A DNA stretch of 64,000 nt. Source: Phlegmacium glaucopus (taxonomy: Eukaryota; Basidiomycota; Agaricomycetes; Agaricales; Cortinariaceae). The stretch covers positions 164,322-228,321 of the forward strand of contig MU130372.1 of the NCBI GenBank assembly GCA_015039465.1, in the 5' to 3' direction. Position numbers and translations under genes: made by a program. The notes beneath the pieces are model-generated. The model was not told the DNA's origin and did no database searches. It worked only from the letters and a program-made list of their open reading frames with translations. Shown here in pieces: positions 47,543 to 59,148 of the stretch (positions are counted from its first letter, which is position 1; every line of letters begins with the position of its first letter).

Positions 47543-49849
47543 TTCAGGGCTGCTTCCAAAATAGATAAGTGAGTTCAAAGTCTGCTTATTTTCATGATGG
47601 CAACTTTTAAGCTTTGTTCTCATGCTACACAGCCCTACTCCAGCATATCACGTGTGTGAGCCATGGCCTAAGCCCAAAGCTTAGGCTTTTGAGGGCCTAA
47701 GGCTCAGGCTTGGATTCTCTCAGGCCAAGCTAAGCCAGGCCAGGCCCACACATCACCACTTGGAATGGGAGGGTAGCAAACAGAAACATGAGTAGGCTGA
47801 GGTGGATAGGTTCCATGATGAACATTATACACAAGTTCATCTGCGACTGGGATTTTGTGGAATATCAGTATGGTGCCCAACATGACAATGCCTGGCATAA
47901 TCTAGTTGTGAAATCAGGGATTTGCTATGAAAACAAGGCATGATATTACCTTAGAGTCAAACTCAGGTAGACCGGTGTCCCTTCTGCAACTATTATTTAG
48001 TGATGGACAGGTTCAGTTTTGTCCGGTTCTCTGCTATATTCTGAGAACCAAGAACTGGACCATTGGTTCAGGCAGAAAACGGTCCAGTTCCAGTTCAGCA
48101 GGGGTCCAAACTCTGAACCAGACCATTCAAATATATCAAAAAAACTGATTTTTCATCAAGGAAAACAATGGTGATGCTACAAAATGTAGTATGGGTGCTA
48201 TTAGTGATGTTGAGGTAGACACATGTCTTGTTGTCCACAATGCACATCATCATCCATGTTCTCATGAAGAGCAGCAATCAATGCATCCAAATGCTGCTCA
48301 GTATCACTAGCTGCAGCATTGCGATATGCACTCCCCAACAACTGCAAGCTCTCAAAAACATCTGCATTGAGACAGTTTTGCTGCTTGGCTCCAGTCAACC
48401 CACCACTTGAAAAGGCACACTCTGAAGGTGTTCCAAAGCCTTGTATGGACAAGTAATCTCTGGCCATGCGTGAAAGTGTTGGGTACTGTGATTGGTGGTG
48501 CTGCAAAAGTATAAAGGTTGAGTGAATTGCAAGTATGCTTGTTCAGTGTAAATACTTACCCCCCACCAACCTACAACATCATCGGTCTGCTCAAGTGGAC
48601 TTTTCAAGTATGCTATAAACTCAAAACAAGGATTAAGCCGTGCATGGTCAGATACTTGACGTGCTTGTACAGCCACAAGCATCCAGGAACAGCCATATTG
48701 ACCATGTCCTGATTGTACTGCAACAAAATGCATCAGCAATAGGTTAAAATAAATAGAGTGTAAATCCAACAACTCCAACCTTGTTCCTTGTCCACCTCTA
48801 CAGAAGCAGAGATGGAGGCGACATAGTATTCATCAAACTGTTGCAATAAGTCAGCGTCGAAGAACATTAAAATTGAACTTGAAAACTTTGAAACATTACT
48901 TACAACTTGTCCAAATTTTTCAAAGCTGATGTCAAATGACTCCTTGTCCCACTCATGTTCAGTGTATGCAATCTTAACATTAGGGTTGAGCACTTTGAAA
49001 TTCAGGGCCAGGTTGTCAATGGTAGTAATGGAGTAAAGGAAATATATAGATACCAATGGAGATGAAATATGCACTAGTATCATTAGTTTTGTGATATCAC
49101 TTTTTTTTTTTGGGAATCAATGTTTATTGTCCTTTGTGGCAAGCCATATGGTGGACATAAACTACAATGTAACTAATCATTTGTACTTCATTCCTATACT
49201 GGTTGTAAGCTGATCATAAGCTATGTGCTATGTGTTGCATGGCTTGTAGCGGTGTATCCGCATGAAATAGTGTACGTGTATCTGTAGTGTTGTAGTGTAG
49301 ATTATGATGATGTGAGTATGCATATTATTGTGACTCTAATCTGTGAGTTCTTCTTGTGCAGTTCTGAATCTTCCAGTTTGACTGATGAATCAAAATAAAT
49401 GCGGGAATAGGGTAGGCACAGTCAATAACTTGGCAATGTCTCTTGCATCTCGACCTGCTGCTTGTAATAGCGTGCATCTTGCATTGGCATGCACTGGACA
49501 TTGTATCAGGTAGTGGAATACCATTTTGTTGTGTCTGTGGCATTTTGAGCAGATTGGCAAATCTGTTTTTCATATCCGATGTAGATGGACATTTAGCGCT
49601 ATGTGACCTGATTGCAGTTGAAACAATAGGCTATCCTGTCGCTGGTGCAGGTTGTGTGTGTGCTTGGCAAATTTGCTGTATGTCAAGTTCGGATCTAAAT
49701 GATTCATTCTGGTATATCTTGGTGATTTGGACCATGATTGTGTGGCCTTGCATTTGATCTTGGTGTGATAAGCTTGTCGGACTGCGGATTTACTGCATGG
49801 TAAATTTTTTCTTAGGGGGGCTGGGAGTTTGTTGTTTGGACTGGATCTG

Positions 49850-52800
49850 ATTGTGATTGCTTCCTTCGCTGCTCTGTCTGCTTCCTCATTTCCTTCAATG
49901 TCTATCTGCCCCAGGTGTCCATCTCACCAGTAAGTTTGCGTCTTTGTGTCTGTTGGCAACCATGTTCAATCTTCAATGAAACAGGTCCCATATGTGATGA
50001 CTTGGTGATGGCTTGATGGCTTGCATTGCAATAATTGCTGCTGTGTTGTTGACTCCCATTGGTACTTTTCCTGAAACTCTCTGTTCTTCCCTTATCAACT
50101 CCAGCCCCAATATCATTCCTACCCCCTCTCCCTCAAATACAGTGTGATGTTTCAGAGATCCTAACTTCAATCTCCTGCTGCTTCTTAATATTCCATCGCG
50201 ATATAGAACCGCCTCTGCCCCCACTTGCCCCTCTAATCCGGATCCATCTGAGTACACTTTGATCCTGGCTCTTCTTCTTTTGCTATATCCTTATTGGCCA
50301 CTATCCTTATCACCATTGTGGGTTTCCATTTTGGTCCTTGCTTCGTGGCCGCAATCTTTTCCATTAACTCTGGCTTTAGTTTAAATTTGTACATCATTTT
50401 GTGCAGAGGTGTGTGGTGCTTTTTGATGAATTTCTGAGCTGCTTGCCTGACTGGTTTGCTTAGTGGATGCGTGCTGGGTAGCATGGCTAATTGTAGCGCT
50501 GCCTGAAATCATGCTTTGTCCACCATCAGATGGAAGGGTAGCAAGTCTGCATGTACGTCCAATAGGTCTGTTGGTGATGTCCAAAGCCCTCTGACTATCA
50601 TTAATGCTGCGCTTCTTTGTACTGATGCTAGTTTGTTTAGCGCAGCTCTGCATCCTTTTTTTGTTTTGAATGAATCTGATCACAATGCAGAGCCTAGGAA
50701 GACATCTGCTCCATATAACATTCTTGGTCGCACCACTGATAGATACAGCCTCCTCATGTGCCTCCCTGATATGCCTCTCATTGGTCTCGCTAACCTTGCG
50801 CACTGCCTTAACCATTCCCTTCCTTTTCCTAATGCTGCTGCAAATTGCTCCTTCCATCTTAACTCTCTGTCTACATGAAGCCCTAGGAATTTGACTGCTG
50901 TCCCTGATTTAATTCTTTGCCCATTGAGAATTAGTGTTTTTCTTGGTAATGGAATTCTTTTTCTTGGTTTAATGGGTCTTTGATTCTTCGTCTTGACAGG
51001 TCTAGCAGTTGGAATTTGTCTATTCCGAAGGAGCAATTGTGTGCGTTGGCCCATTCCATGACCCCATTTTCCCTATTCATTACATTCTTTAGCTTTTCAT
51101 GTGTTGCATCGAAGTTATCCCCTGATACTAAGATTGCCGTATCATCTACATATAGCAGTCCCGTCTTGTTCCTGTCCTTTTGGAATATCTTCAAGATTGA
51201 CAGATTGTAAGTGATCCACGTGATTAATGAATGTGCATCTCCTTGGTCTAATCCTCCTTCAATGTTGAATGGTTCAGATATGAAATTGTCGAATATCAAT
51301 GTTGTCTGCCTTCCCTCCAACCTTCTTTCCATCCACTCCATGTGTCCTGCTGGTATCCCATTCATTCTCATTTCATGTTTTAGGACATCCATTGCTGTGC
51401 TCAGAAATGCACTTTTGATGTCTAAACACAGCAACAATGCCACCTCTCCTCTTCTCCACGCATCCTTTACTGTTTTGACCATCAAGTGGATAGAGTCGGT
51501 TGTGGCTCTACCTGGCCTGCCTCCAAAATAATTGTGCAGTAGGATCCTGGTTCTTTCGCACCTCAATACCAGGTCTTCCGTTTTGCATCCGTTCAGTAGT
51601 CTTGCATATCCATTAGTGAGGACGATGGGTCTCCACGCATTGGCTAACATATAGTCTGGTTTACCCGGTTTTTTGAGTACTGGTGTCTCCGTGATTTTCC
51701 AATCGCCGGGATATGTCTTTAATGTGTCTGTTGCTCTGAAGATCGGTCCTAGGTGTGGTACCATCAATTCTCTTGCTTGTATGAAAACTGAATTGGGTAT
51801 AGTGCCTGATTGAGTCACTTTCCATGGTTTCATTTTCTTGATTGCTTGGTGAATCTGCTTGTCTGTGGTAGGTTCATATTTCCATTTCTCTGGTGGGTAT
51901 GGTACTGTGGGTGCCTCTAGGGCTGGCGCCACTTGAACTGGGAAGAATAACTTGTATAGCATTTTCCCTTTGTCTTCGTTGGAGTATGCTTCCTGAGTTA
52001 CCTCCTTGGTTATTGGATCCCTAATTTGCAGGGTGGGTACTCTGCACCTTCCACTGTTGTTCACTGGTCCTGAAACCATTCTATTTGCTGTCCAGAACCC
52101 CTTCTCGTCTAATGATTCCAACCATTCTGCCCAATGCTCTGCCTTTGTATCTCTGATTGCCTGTGAGTAGTTGTTTCTTGCTTGTCTGTATGATTCATGT
52201 ACTGGGTCCTCGTCTATCACTCTTCTCCCATATGACTTTCTTGCCCACTTTTCCTTCTCCTTTTTCAACCTCACTAATTCCTTTGTCCACCACCTTTTTG
52301 AGTATGGGCTTAGCTTTGTCATTGGGACATGCTTCTGGATTGCCTCCTTGATTATTGTATTTACTTGTGCTAGCTTTTCCTGCATATCTTCGATTGAAGT
52401 TAATTCCTCTGGCTCTCCTGCTATGCCCAACCCTCTTTCCAATGTTGTCTGAAACTCCTCCCAATCTGTCATTTTATAGTTGTATTTGTCGACATGGTAT
52501 GTTTGTTTTGGTTCAATTTCTAAGCAGCTTATTATCAGCATATGATCCGTTTTTTGTGGTCGTAGATGCTGTTTGGTGTTACAGAATATGAACACTTCAC
52601 TCAGTGTTTCTGAACTGAACACATTGTCTACTTGTGTGTAGTTCTTCATTGCGCATGCTTCTAGTGTTGGTATGTCTTTCAGAAGCATCATTCTCATGTT
52701 GTATCTGTTGATCAAATTAAGCAAAGGTTGTGTGGCTTCTAGTGTTGCTCTTGTGAAAAGGTGGGTGTTCCTTTCTTCATCCCATATTGGGTGATGTCAG

Positions 52801-53290
52801 TTGAAATCTCCCAACCACAGGTAATGCTCCATCCCCTCTTCCTCTCATCTCCTCCTATTTCTCCATCTCTCTCTCATAAACTCCTTCACTATGTCTAGAC
52901 TCCTGTTATGTTCACAGTCATTATACACATTGATTATGCATATGCTCCCAAATTCTCTGTGCAGCTGCACCCTGCTTACATCAGTCAAATCTAGTGGTAT
53001 GTCGGTCCAGTTATTTCTGGACATTTTACAGTTGATTCATATAATGGATCTGGTTTTGCTGGGGTTTTCTGGATGTTTTTTTAGGATATATCACTATCCA
53101 ATGTGGATTAGCTCATGTTCTTCCCAGGAACTCAATGTGTGGTTCTTGTAGCACCACCACATTGTAATCATTGTCTTTCAACGATTGGAGCAGATCAATT
53201 TGTCCTTCCAAAGACCGATTGATATTCTGCTGTCAAATTTTAAGCTTCCATTGATTATGTGCTTCTGTTGTATCAGACATATGAAAGTAC
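49850..53290 (-). pseudogene. LINE ORF2: endonuclease, reverse transcriptase, RNase H
   Basis: Minus strand, in order: AP-type endonuclease 'NRSLEGQIDLLQSLKDNDYNV' and 'VVLQEPHIEFLGRT' (about 53130-53230), with a TGA where RAN would be expected. Then RT (50931-52724) with FGGRPGRATTD, LDIKSAF, GLDQGDAHS and the active-site LYVDDTAILVSG. Then thumb region pieces (50680-50930), RNase H 'YSDGSGLEGQVGAEAVLY' and 'GVNNTAAI' (49973-50257; VDN-type Asp changed to Asn) and 'IEGNEEADRAAKEA' (about 49870-49915). The RT domain is uninterrupted for 597 codons, but stops occur in the endonuclease and after the RT, so it is dead as it stands. Confidence 0.88.
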
Positions 53291-53542
53291 GCTGTCATGT
53301 CTTTCCAATTTGATTTCTTGGTCTAATTCTTCCAGTTGTTCTGCCCATGATCTTGTGTCTTTTTTAGCCCACACTTCAGTAAGTGTCGTCTGCGTTGGTC
53401 CTTTGTTTTTTAATGCATCCTGCCTATAGTTCCTTTTCCCCCCCTCTTGCCAAATCCCTCCTGTTATTCCTCTGTCGATTCTATATGCTTTATCCTTTCT
53501 CTGTGTTTCTTTTTCTGTGCTTTCCTCTGCTCCTATAATCTT

Positions 53543-55207
53543 TCACATTCCTGCCCATCCATTGTCAGTATACCACTGTCCCCCTCCCTCTCCTTGTTGT
53601 CCTCCTGCTAAATGTCCTCTTCCCTCCCTATAGTGCTCCTTGTTGTGACCTCTCTCCTGCTCCTTTCTCCAATATCCATCTGCCCCTCTGCCACCTATCT
53701 CTTCCTCTTTGTTTGCATATGTTTCCCATGTGTCTGGATCCGTCGTGCAGAAATACTTGTATGCATTTTCTTGGTGCATCTTATTCATTCTCTCCACCCT
53801 TTCTAAAAATACCGGGCATCTTCTATCTGCTGCTCCGTGCCCTTTGGTGTATCCATTGTTTTTGGCCTGACAGTTTGAGCATTTTAGTGTATTCTGGTTG
53901 GTTTCAGTGCATTCACTTGTTCTGTGATGTTTTCCACAACATCCACACACATCGTGAGTTGATGTACACTTTGCCGCTTTGTGTTCCCCAAAGCATTGAC
54001 ACTTTAGGCATCTTCACGGCTCCTGCATCTGTTTTCTTCCCCATACCTTCTTCCCTTCTATGAATAGCCCATATCTTATGGCCTGATTGGCGTCTTCTCA
54101 ATTTGTGAATCCCATTATTGCTATCGCTGTTCTTTGCCTTGGTGTTTGTAAGTGCATTGGTTTGATCCACCTGGCTTCTCAAATAGCCATGTTATGTAGC
54201 CCGCTTGCAAATTTGATTGATGTCCATGCCTCCTTTTGTTTGATGTTGAATGATGTTGGTACCCAGTCTATTACCACTTCATAGGTTTGGGCCTTGTGGT
54301 CCCTTGTCAATCCCATCTTTCCTATAAACTGCCTCATCACCTCCTTTCCTCTTATCCATTCCGCAGCCTTGACTGAATTCATCTCGTACACCAACTCTCC
54401 TGCTCCGTTTGCTTTGTTGACCCCTACAAACCTAGCCCCCTCTGGTTTCTCTATATCACCTTTGTTCATTAACTCGATGGCGATGTTCGCTTTCTCCACT
54501 AACTCTTTTTCCAACATTGCATGTATGTCCTCCCCCGCCATTCCATCCGCTCTAGCTAACCTTATCTTCCTCTTCTGCAGTTCCGCCTTCGCTACCACAT
54601 TTGTGTGTGATGTTGGAATTGCCCTCTTTGCTCTGCTAGCATATGTGTCCTCCCCTTCTTCACTTCTCCTCTCAATTGTTCTGCTTCTTTCTGCCCTAAC
54701 TTCTGACTTTGCTGTTGCGGATGCTATTATAGAATTGGCTGCTTCCTTGAGTTCCATCGCAATATTGTGACATTCATCTTGGAATTCATCCATTGTACTG
54801 CCTGTTGTTATCGCTACCATTGTTATTTGTTCTGCCACTTCTTCCAGTTCCTTCTTGGCATGTTTTGTTGCCATTTGAATTAGTTCCCCTATTAAGTCTG
54901 ATATTATATCTGGTGTGCTTCTTTGGTGTGTGTTGGATATTAGGAATGATAATGCTCTGAATGTGTCTGAGTTGAATTTGGGTGATTTGGTCTGTCGTGA
55001 TAATTGCATAGTGATTATGCTTAGTGTTTCCATTGTCATCACTGCATTAGCTTGGTTGATTTCCCCACTTGCTAAGAAGTTTCTAGCTGTGATGACATCC
55101 ATGATTTCCGTGGTGGGCGGTTTAACAAATTCTTTGCGTGTTTTGTGTATAACATTGCTTGATGCTCTGGTGACCCAAACATGTGGCCCTAACGCTGGTG
55201 CCAGCAT
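53543..55207 (-). pseudogene. LINE ORF1 (Gag-like, zinc knuckles)
   Basis: An N-terminal part of 342 codons (54179-55207), mostly helical and charged (EELEEVAEQ, RAERSRTIERR), then after a stop near 54180 the CCHC knuckles 'CGCCGKHHRTSEC' and 'CSNC...GHGAADRRC' (53770-53950), followed by an RGGQ-rich tail. In the family this protein binds the RNA. The break near 54180 is probably one nonsense or frame change. Confidence 0.8.
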
Positions 55208-55622
55208 TGTTTCTCTGTGCTGGACTGAGGTATACTGTGTTTTTTACGGCTGTTTATTGTGTGACTACTCTACTTTGATACTACCCAAAAACCTAGATAC
55301 CGATTCTTCCAGCTTAGGTGAGCATGGGAACAAAAAGGTGAGGTGGTGGTTGTAGATCAAGGAGCTCCCTGCGATATCACTTTGCAACATTATCCAAAGC
55401 TTTTTGAATAGCTTCATGGACTTTGGAAAATTGAGGAAGCACACTTTTCTGTAAAAATTCAAGGACATGAATTGTACACCAAACAGAAGGGTTGCAGGAG
55501 CTGGAAAAGGTCTGTGTAGCACTTGCAGGTTCCTATAAGCAATACTAGTGAATGGAAACTATAATCATGACTAAAAATATCAAACCTGTAGAACCTCATG
55601 CATTAACTTCAACTTCTCCCAG

Positions 55623-56125
55623 TAGTGCTTGGAAGTTAGGTTAGTTAACTGGAAAATAACTGCAACCTAACTGCAACCTAACTGCAAAGTTGACCTAACT
55701 GCAGTTAGGGTTTCTCAATTTTGAAAATAAAATAACCGGTTATAACCACCCCTATTTTACCCCTTCAAAATGTGCCTAAGAACATCAAAATGCTCAAAAT
55801 TTGACTGAGTTATTGTCAAATCTCTAAGATTAATTTCATAAATATGTCAATTCTTCACCAAATTAAGCATTCTTGGGCTCGTTTTAAAGCTAAGATAAGT
55901 GGAAATAATATTTACTGAGACATATATGGACATATTTGCCTTATTTTTGCTGAATGTCAGTTTTTCGGTCCTAACTGGTTAGTAACTGCAAATAACTGAC
56001 TATAACCAGTTAGTTGCAGTCCAGTTAGGTTATTTTTGGTTCTGGGACAAAGGCTAACCAGTCTTGGTCTCGGTTAGAGCCCATGGGCACCCAATAACTG
56101 GACCTAACTGGACTTTCAAGCACTA
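55623..56125. mobile_element. TIR element (hAT-type ends), no target duplication seen
   Basis: 503 bp with inverted ends TAGTGCTTGGAAGTTAGG / TAGTGCTTGAAAGTCCAG and subterminal 'cctaactgcaa' repeats. Flanks (tctcccag / gtgtataa) do not match. It sits at the upstream edge of the hAT transposase exon. Confidence 0.7.
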
Positions 56126-56454
56126 GTGTATAATGTTACATAGAAGCCAGGAACTTACCTTACTGTTAGGGCAACCTACATATAAGAGAAGATGGGACTC
56201 TAAGAAGAGTAAACAGTCTATAAAGACTAAGGTAACAGCAGCAACAAGCTAGAAAAGTAGGGATTTCCAGTTAATAATGAGATAAGGATAGTAATTACTG
56301 ACTACTACTCAAAATAAGGTGGTAGCCAAACAATAGCAAACAAGTATGTAAGCAAGTCAAAATAAGGATAAAATATAAACAGTGAAGATAGCATATACCT
56401 CAGGGTTATCCCCTGACACTTACACAGCCATGATCCACATGATTGCGATGATAC

Positions 56455-56780
56455 AGTCCACTTGAAACACTTCTGAAGGAAGAGACAGCAGTGGAATTTG
56501 GCAAGCAAGCAATGAGGAAGACTATGGTTTAATTATGGGTGAAAAAGTGTCAGTTTGCTACGTGATGAAAAATTCAACTACATCTTGCCTTTAACTAGTG
56601 ATCCATGAAAATCCACTTGAAAACCTTCTCTGGGAAGAGGCAGCACTGAAGGGAGCAACGAGCAACACCATGGTTCGAAGATAGGGGAAAAACCTCAAGA
56701 AGCAGCATTGACAGGCAAGCAACAAGTAACACTATGGTTTGAAGAAGGGGGAAAAATGTCAGTTTGTGATGTGATGAAAC
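56455..56780. repeat. Tandem degenerate direct repeat in the hAT element
   Basis: Two to three diverged copies of a roughly 110-bp block ('cttctgaaggaagagacagcagtg', 'caagcaagcaatgagga', 'gtcagtttg...gatgatgaaa'): about 56460-56575, 56615-56690 and 56695-56780. No coding. Confidence 0.6.
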
Positions 56781-57164
56781 TTCTACATTGAGTGGTTCGA
56801 ACCCGTTCGAACAGGTCCAAACAGGTTCAATGATTTCCATATGCTGTTGAACCACAAACCGGACCAACAGTTTGGTTCCCCCTATCTCCTGAACATTGAA
56901 CTGAACTTTGGTCAAGTTCATAAAGGTTCAGGTCCAAACCGCGGTTCTGAACTGAACTTGGCCACCACTACTATTATTGAAACTAAACACAGTTATTGCT
57001 TCAGCAATCAGCTGAGCCTCTACATCCGAAATATTCTCCTCCCCAAACCACTTACCCTCTTGCACCAAATGAAGAATATCATTTTTTGCGAATGATCAAT
57101 GATGCAGACACCTATTTTCGCATGTCTCCACTCACCACAGACAAGGAAAGGAATATCTTTGTGA

Positions 57165-58093
57165 TAGGGTTACCAAAGTTCAATTCAGAACTGACCATGA
57201 GCCTGAACTGAACTGAACTGAACTGATAATTCAGTTTAGTCCAGTCCAGGTTCAGGCATTTAGAGATTTATGGTTCATGCAGTTTGAACTGAACTGAACT
57301 GGTGAACTGTTAGGTCCTGGAAGGCCAGGCAATTCTCTTCTTTTGACTTAATATTTTCTGGAAAGTGATCCTTCAGCAATTTATAAACATTGGAATGGTT
57401 TGGCAGTCCTTTTGAGCATGAAATAATGGCTAGGGATTGTCACGGGTAACCCACGGGTAAGTCAACAGCAACCCATACCCCACCTGCAGGGACCCATACC
57501 CACTGACCCCACGGGTTTACCCGTCAAAATGAGCCCAAAAACACCCAAAACGGCTCAGAAATAAAGGGGATATGTGCTAAATGATAGTTACTATCATTTT
57601 GGTCATATATCCTTCAATTCTTATCTGTTTTGAGTGATCTTGGGCTCATTCTGTAGGTGATGGGTACAGAAATCCATACCCATACCCGCCTGTACCCTAC
57701 CCACCAACCCGCAGGGGTTGAAAAACCCATGACAATCCCTAATAATGGCTAAGGAAGTAATGGCCAGACTTGGTATGTGATGTTATTATGTCAGCATAGA
57801 TTGGTACTGCCTATTTAGGAAAATAAATATAAATCAATGGTTTTCTGTGTTCTAAAGGAGTTCTGAGATCATATATGAGTGGAAATCAAGTGGCTAAGGG
57901 CTAAGGAAGGTCTTTGTACAATAAATTTTCAGAAAAAGGTAAAATTTCATATTTTATAATGGTTCTTCAGTTCAGTTCAGTTTGAACCAGTTCTTAAATG
58001 GTTCAGGTCAGTTCAGGACCATATGCAAACAGTTCAGTTCAGTTCAGGCTGAGGAGGTGAAGAACTGAACTGAACTGAACTTTGATAACCCTA
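57165..58093. mobile_element. hAT-type element with GAACTGAACT arrays
   Basis: Target duplication ctttgtga at 57157-57164 and 58094-58101. Ends TAGGGTTACCAAAGTTCAA / TAGGGTTATCAAAGTTCAG. Subterminal arrays of GAACT units in both orientations. Contains a second MITE (57431-57741). Confidence 0.93.
57431..57741. mobile_element. hAT-type MITE nested in the previous element
   Basis: 311 bp, target duplication ataatggc at 57423-57430 and 57742-57749. Ends TAGGGATTGTCACGGG / TAGGGATTGTCATGGG, closely inverted. Same family and same length as 28681-28991. Confidence 0.94.
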
Positions 58094-58130
58094 CTTTGTG
58101 AGTACGTGCAACTCTTTGGCACCAGACATA

Positions 58131-58255
58131 CATCAGCAAACTCTGATTTTTGTCATAGTGGGTTATAGCAAAATATAGTAAGATATAGCATGGGTCCCTA
58201 TCTCTGTAATATTTTGCTATACCTCACTATGACAAAAAATTGGAGTTTGCTGATG
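58131..58255. mobile_element. Palindromic MITE, TA target (Tc1/mariner-like)
   Basis: 125 bp whose two halves are inverted repeats of about 45 bp (CATCAGCAAACTC...GTCATAGTG), flanked by TA on both sides (58129-58130, 58256-58257). TA duplication fits Tc1/mariner-type elements. Confidence 0.75.
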
Positions 58256-58685
58256 TAGCCTAAAGCCAAGGTGTTGGGATTAAAAAATCTGACCTAGTGT
58301 CGGATTTTTTATTTCAGCCAACTTGGGCAGACTAACTGTACGATGTAATCAGGCATGCATCTATATAAGGAAATATGACATCATCACCTCGCTGCTTTCC
58401 TTATGTTCAAACTTCACCCAGATGCCTCGCAAGCATCACAAATCCATTTTCAGGGCTGCTGCTCTAGTAAAATGCAGTGCAAGTGATACTGGTCAAAATT
58501 CTGAGTCAGACCATGGTCATATAAGATAATAACAGAGCAAATACTCCATTGATCATTGGATTTTTGGGAATTTTGTGCAGTACAACATTGTGATATGTAT
58601 TCTATAGCTATGTAGGGTATTTTTCTCAAGTCAAATATTCATAAAAGGTCTGGGAATTGTCTTTTGAGACCTCTCTACTTAGGGT

Positions 58686-59051
58686 TCAGAAAAAAATTAG
58701 GGGCTTCCAGCCGGGACTAACTAACTGGGTAGTGGTCTGGGATTTTGATCCTGACACCCCCTTGCCTAAAGCTTTGAGGAGCTCCACTGTAAAATCATTG
58801 ACTGCAGATTCCTCAGGCCCAGTGGGGACCATCACAATGTCAAGGAGAGTGATGAGCTCTACATTTTTGTCCACCATCATGTTGTTCGTGCTTTCAACAT
58901 TTAAGATCTCGGGATTGACAAGTGGCTGTGGAAGATCTAGAATGCCAAAGAAGGTGGCTGTATCCTTGATGTGCACGCAAATGCTGTACACATCTAAATC
59001 ACCTTGTGTCCAGTCACTGCCTGATTTTGCAGAACAAAAGAGATTAGCCAT
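58686..59051 (-). CDS. Fragment of a basidiomycete hypothetical protein
   Basis: ATG at 59051, 121 codons: MANLFCSAKSGSDWT, then FFGILDLPQPLVNPEIL, then EESAVNDFTVELLKALGK. From memory, this layout (a short SDW motif, LPxPxVxPEIL, then ESAVxDFxxxLLxxLGY) opens a family of uncharacterised mushroom proteins that continue into a nuclease-like domain. Here the protein stops soon after that point, so it is a truncated copy. No intron needed; function unknown. Confidence 0.5.
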   Translation of the reverse strand: MANLFCSAKSGSDWTQGDLDVYSICVHIKDTATFFGILDLPQPLVNPEILNVESTNNMMVDKNVELITLLDIVMVPTGPEESAVNDFTVELLKALGKGVSGSKSQTTTQLVSPGWKPLIFF

Positions 59052-59148
59052 AGTGTTGGTGATTCAAAACTCAGCTATAAGACTGCAGATTTGTGTTCAT
59101 GTGATTACAAATCACAACCACTCTTGTCATTCTGCGGAGAGGTGCCTC

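Larger units (their letters stand above)
45031..47629 (-). mobile_element. LTR-like repeat (family of 30406-31784), expanded by insertions
   Basis: Minus strand from TGTAGCATGAGAAC to ...GGTGTTTTATAACAACAACA. Blocks shared with 30406-31784: 45040-45260, 45985-46196 and 47543-47625. Between blocks lie a tandem of a 10-bp 'gcagatcatt' unit (45355-45475) and an extra segment (46196-47542). No target duplication found. Confidence 0.6.
44649..47637. mobile_element. hAT-type MITE interrupted by a large insertion
   Basis: Body 44649-45020 matches the MITE at 35826. Its right end (CAGCCCTA, to 47637) is separated by a 2.6-kb insertion at about 45031-47629. Flanks ctcccagc (44641-44648) and ctccagca (47638-47645) fit an 8-bp target duplication with one base lost. 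Confidence 0.75.
49101..55372 (-). mobile_element. Full-length LINE (Tad/I-like non-LTR retrotransposon)
   Basis: About 6.27 kb, minus strand. Poly(A) appears as a T run at 49101-49111. Target duplication gatatcac(ttt) lies at 49093-49103 and 55373-55383, inside an exon of the hAT transposase. ORF1 encodes zinc knuckles; ORF2 carries AP endonuclease, reverse transcriptase and RNase H. Because the 5' end reaches the duplication, it is not 5'-truncated beyond what the duplication allows. Confidence 0.9.
48201..55620 (-). pseudogene. hAT transposase C-terminal remnant, split by the LINE
   Basis: Minus-strand exons with GT...AG introns. Upstream of the LINE: 'WEKLKLMHEVLQ' (about 55585-55620), an intron, and 'WCTIHVLEFLQKS...KVHEAIQKALDNVAK' (55380-55530). 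Downstream: 'YHKTNDTSAYFISI', an intron, 'VLNPNVKIAYTEHEWD', an intron after about 48907, 'FDEYYVASI', then 'LKSPLEQTDDVVGWWG', an intron (about 48501-48558), and the dimerisation motif 'YPTLSRMARDYLSI...AFSSGGLTG' with stop at 48201. The Trp codon before YHK is TGA, at the LINE junction. The family joins DNA strands by a cut-and-paste reaction; this remnant is inactive. Confidence 0.85.
47998..56970 (-). mobile_element. hAT transposon carrying a LINE and a MITE
   Basis: Target duplication ctattatt at 47990-47997 and 56971-56978. Ends TAGTGATGGACAGGTTCAG / TAGTGGTGGCCAAGTTCAG. Without the LINE (49101-55372) and the MITE (55623-56125) it is about 2.2 kb. It keeps the C-terminal half of a transposase but not the N-terminal part, so it is an internally deleted, non-autonomous derivative. 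Confidence 0.92.

Noticed and set aside
51211..51531. Plus-strand ORFs through 50.5-54.7 kb
   Set aside because: Shadows of the minus-strand LINE ORFs, whose motifs are unambiguous.
56780..56850. tRNA-like GGTTCGAACC box
   Set aside because: No cloverleaf can be built; it belongs to the palindromic end repeats of the hAT element.
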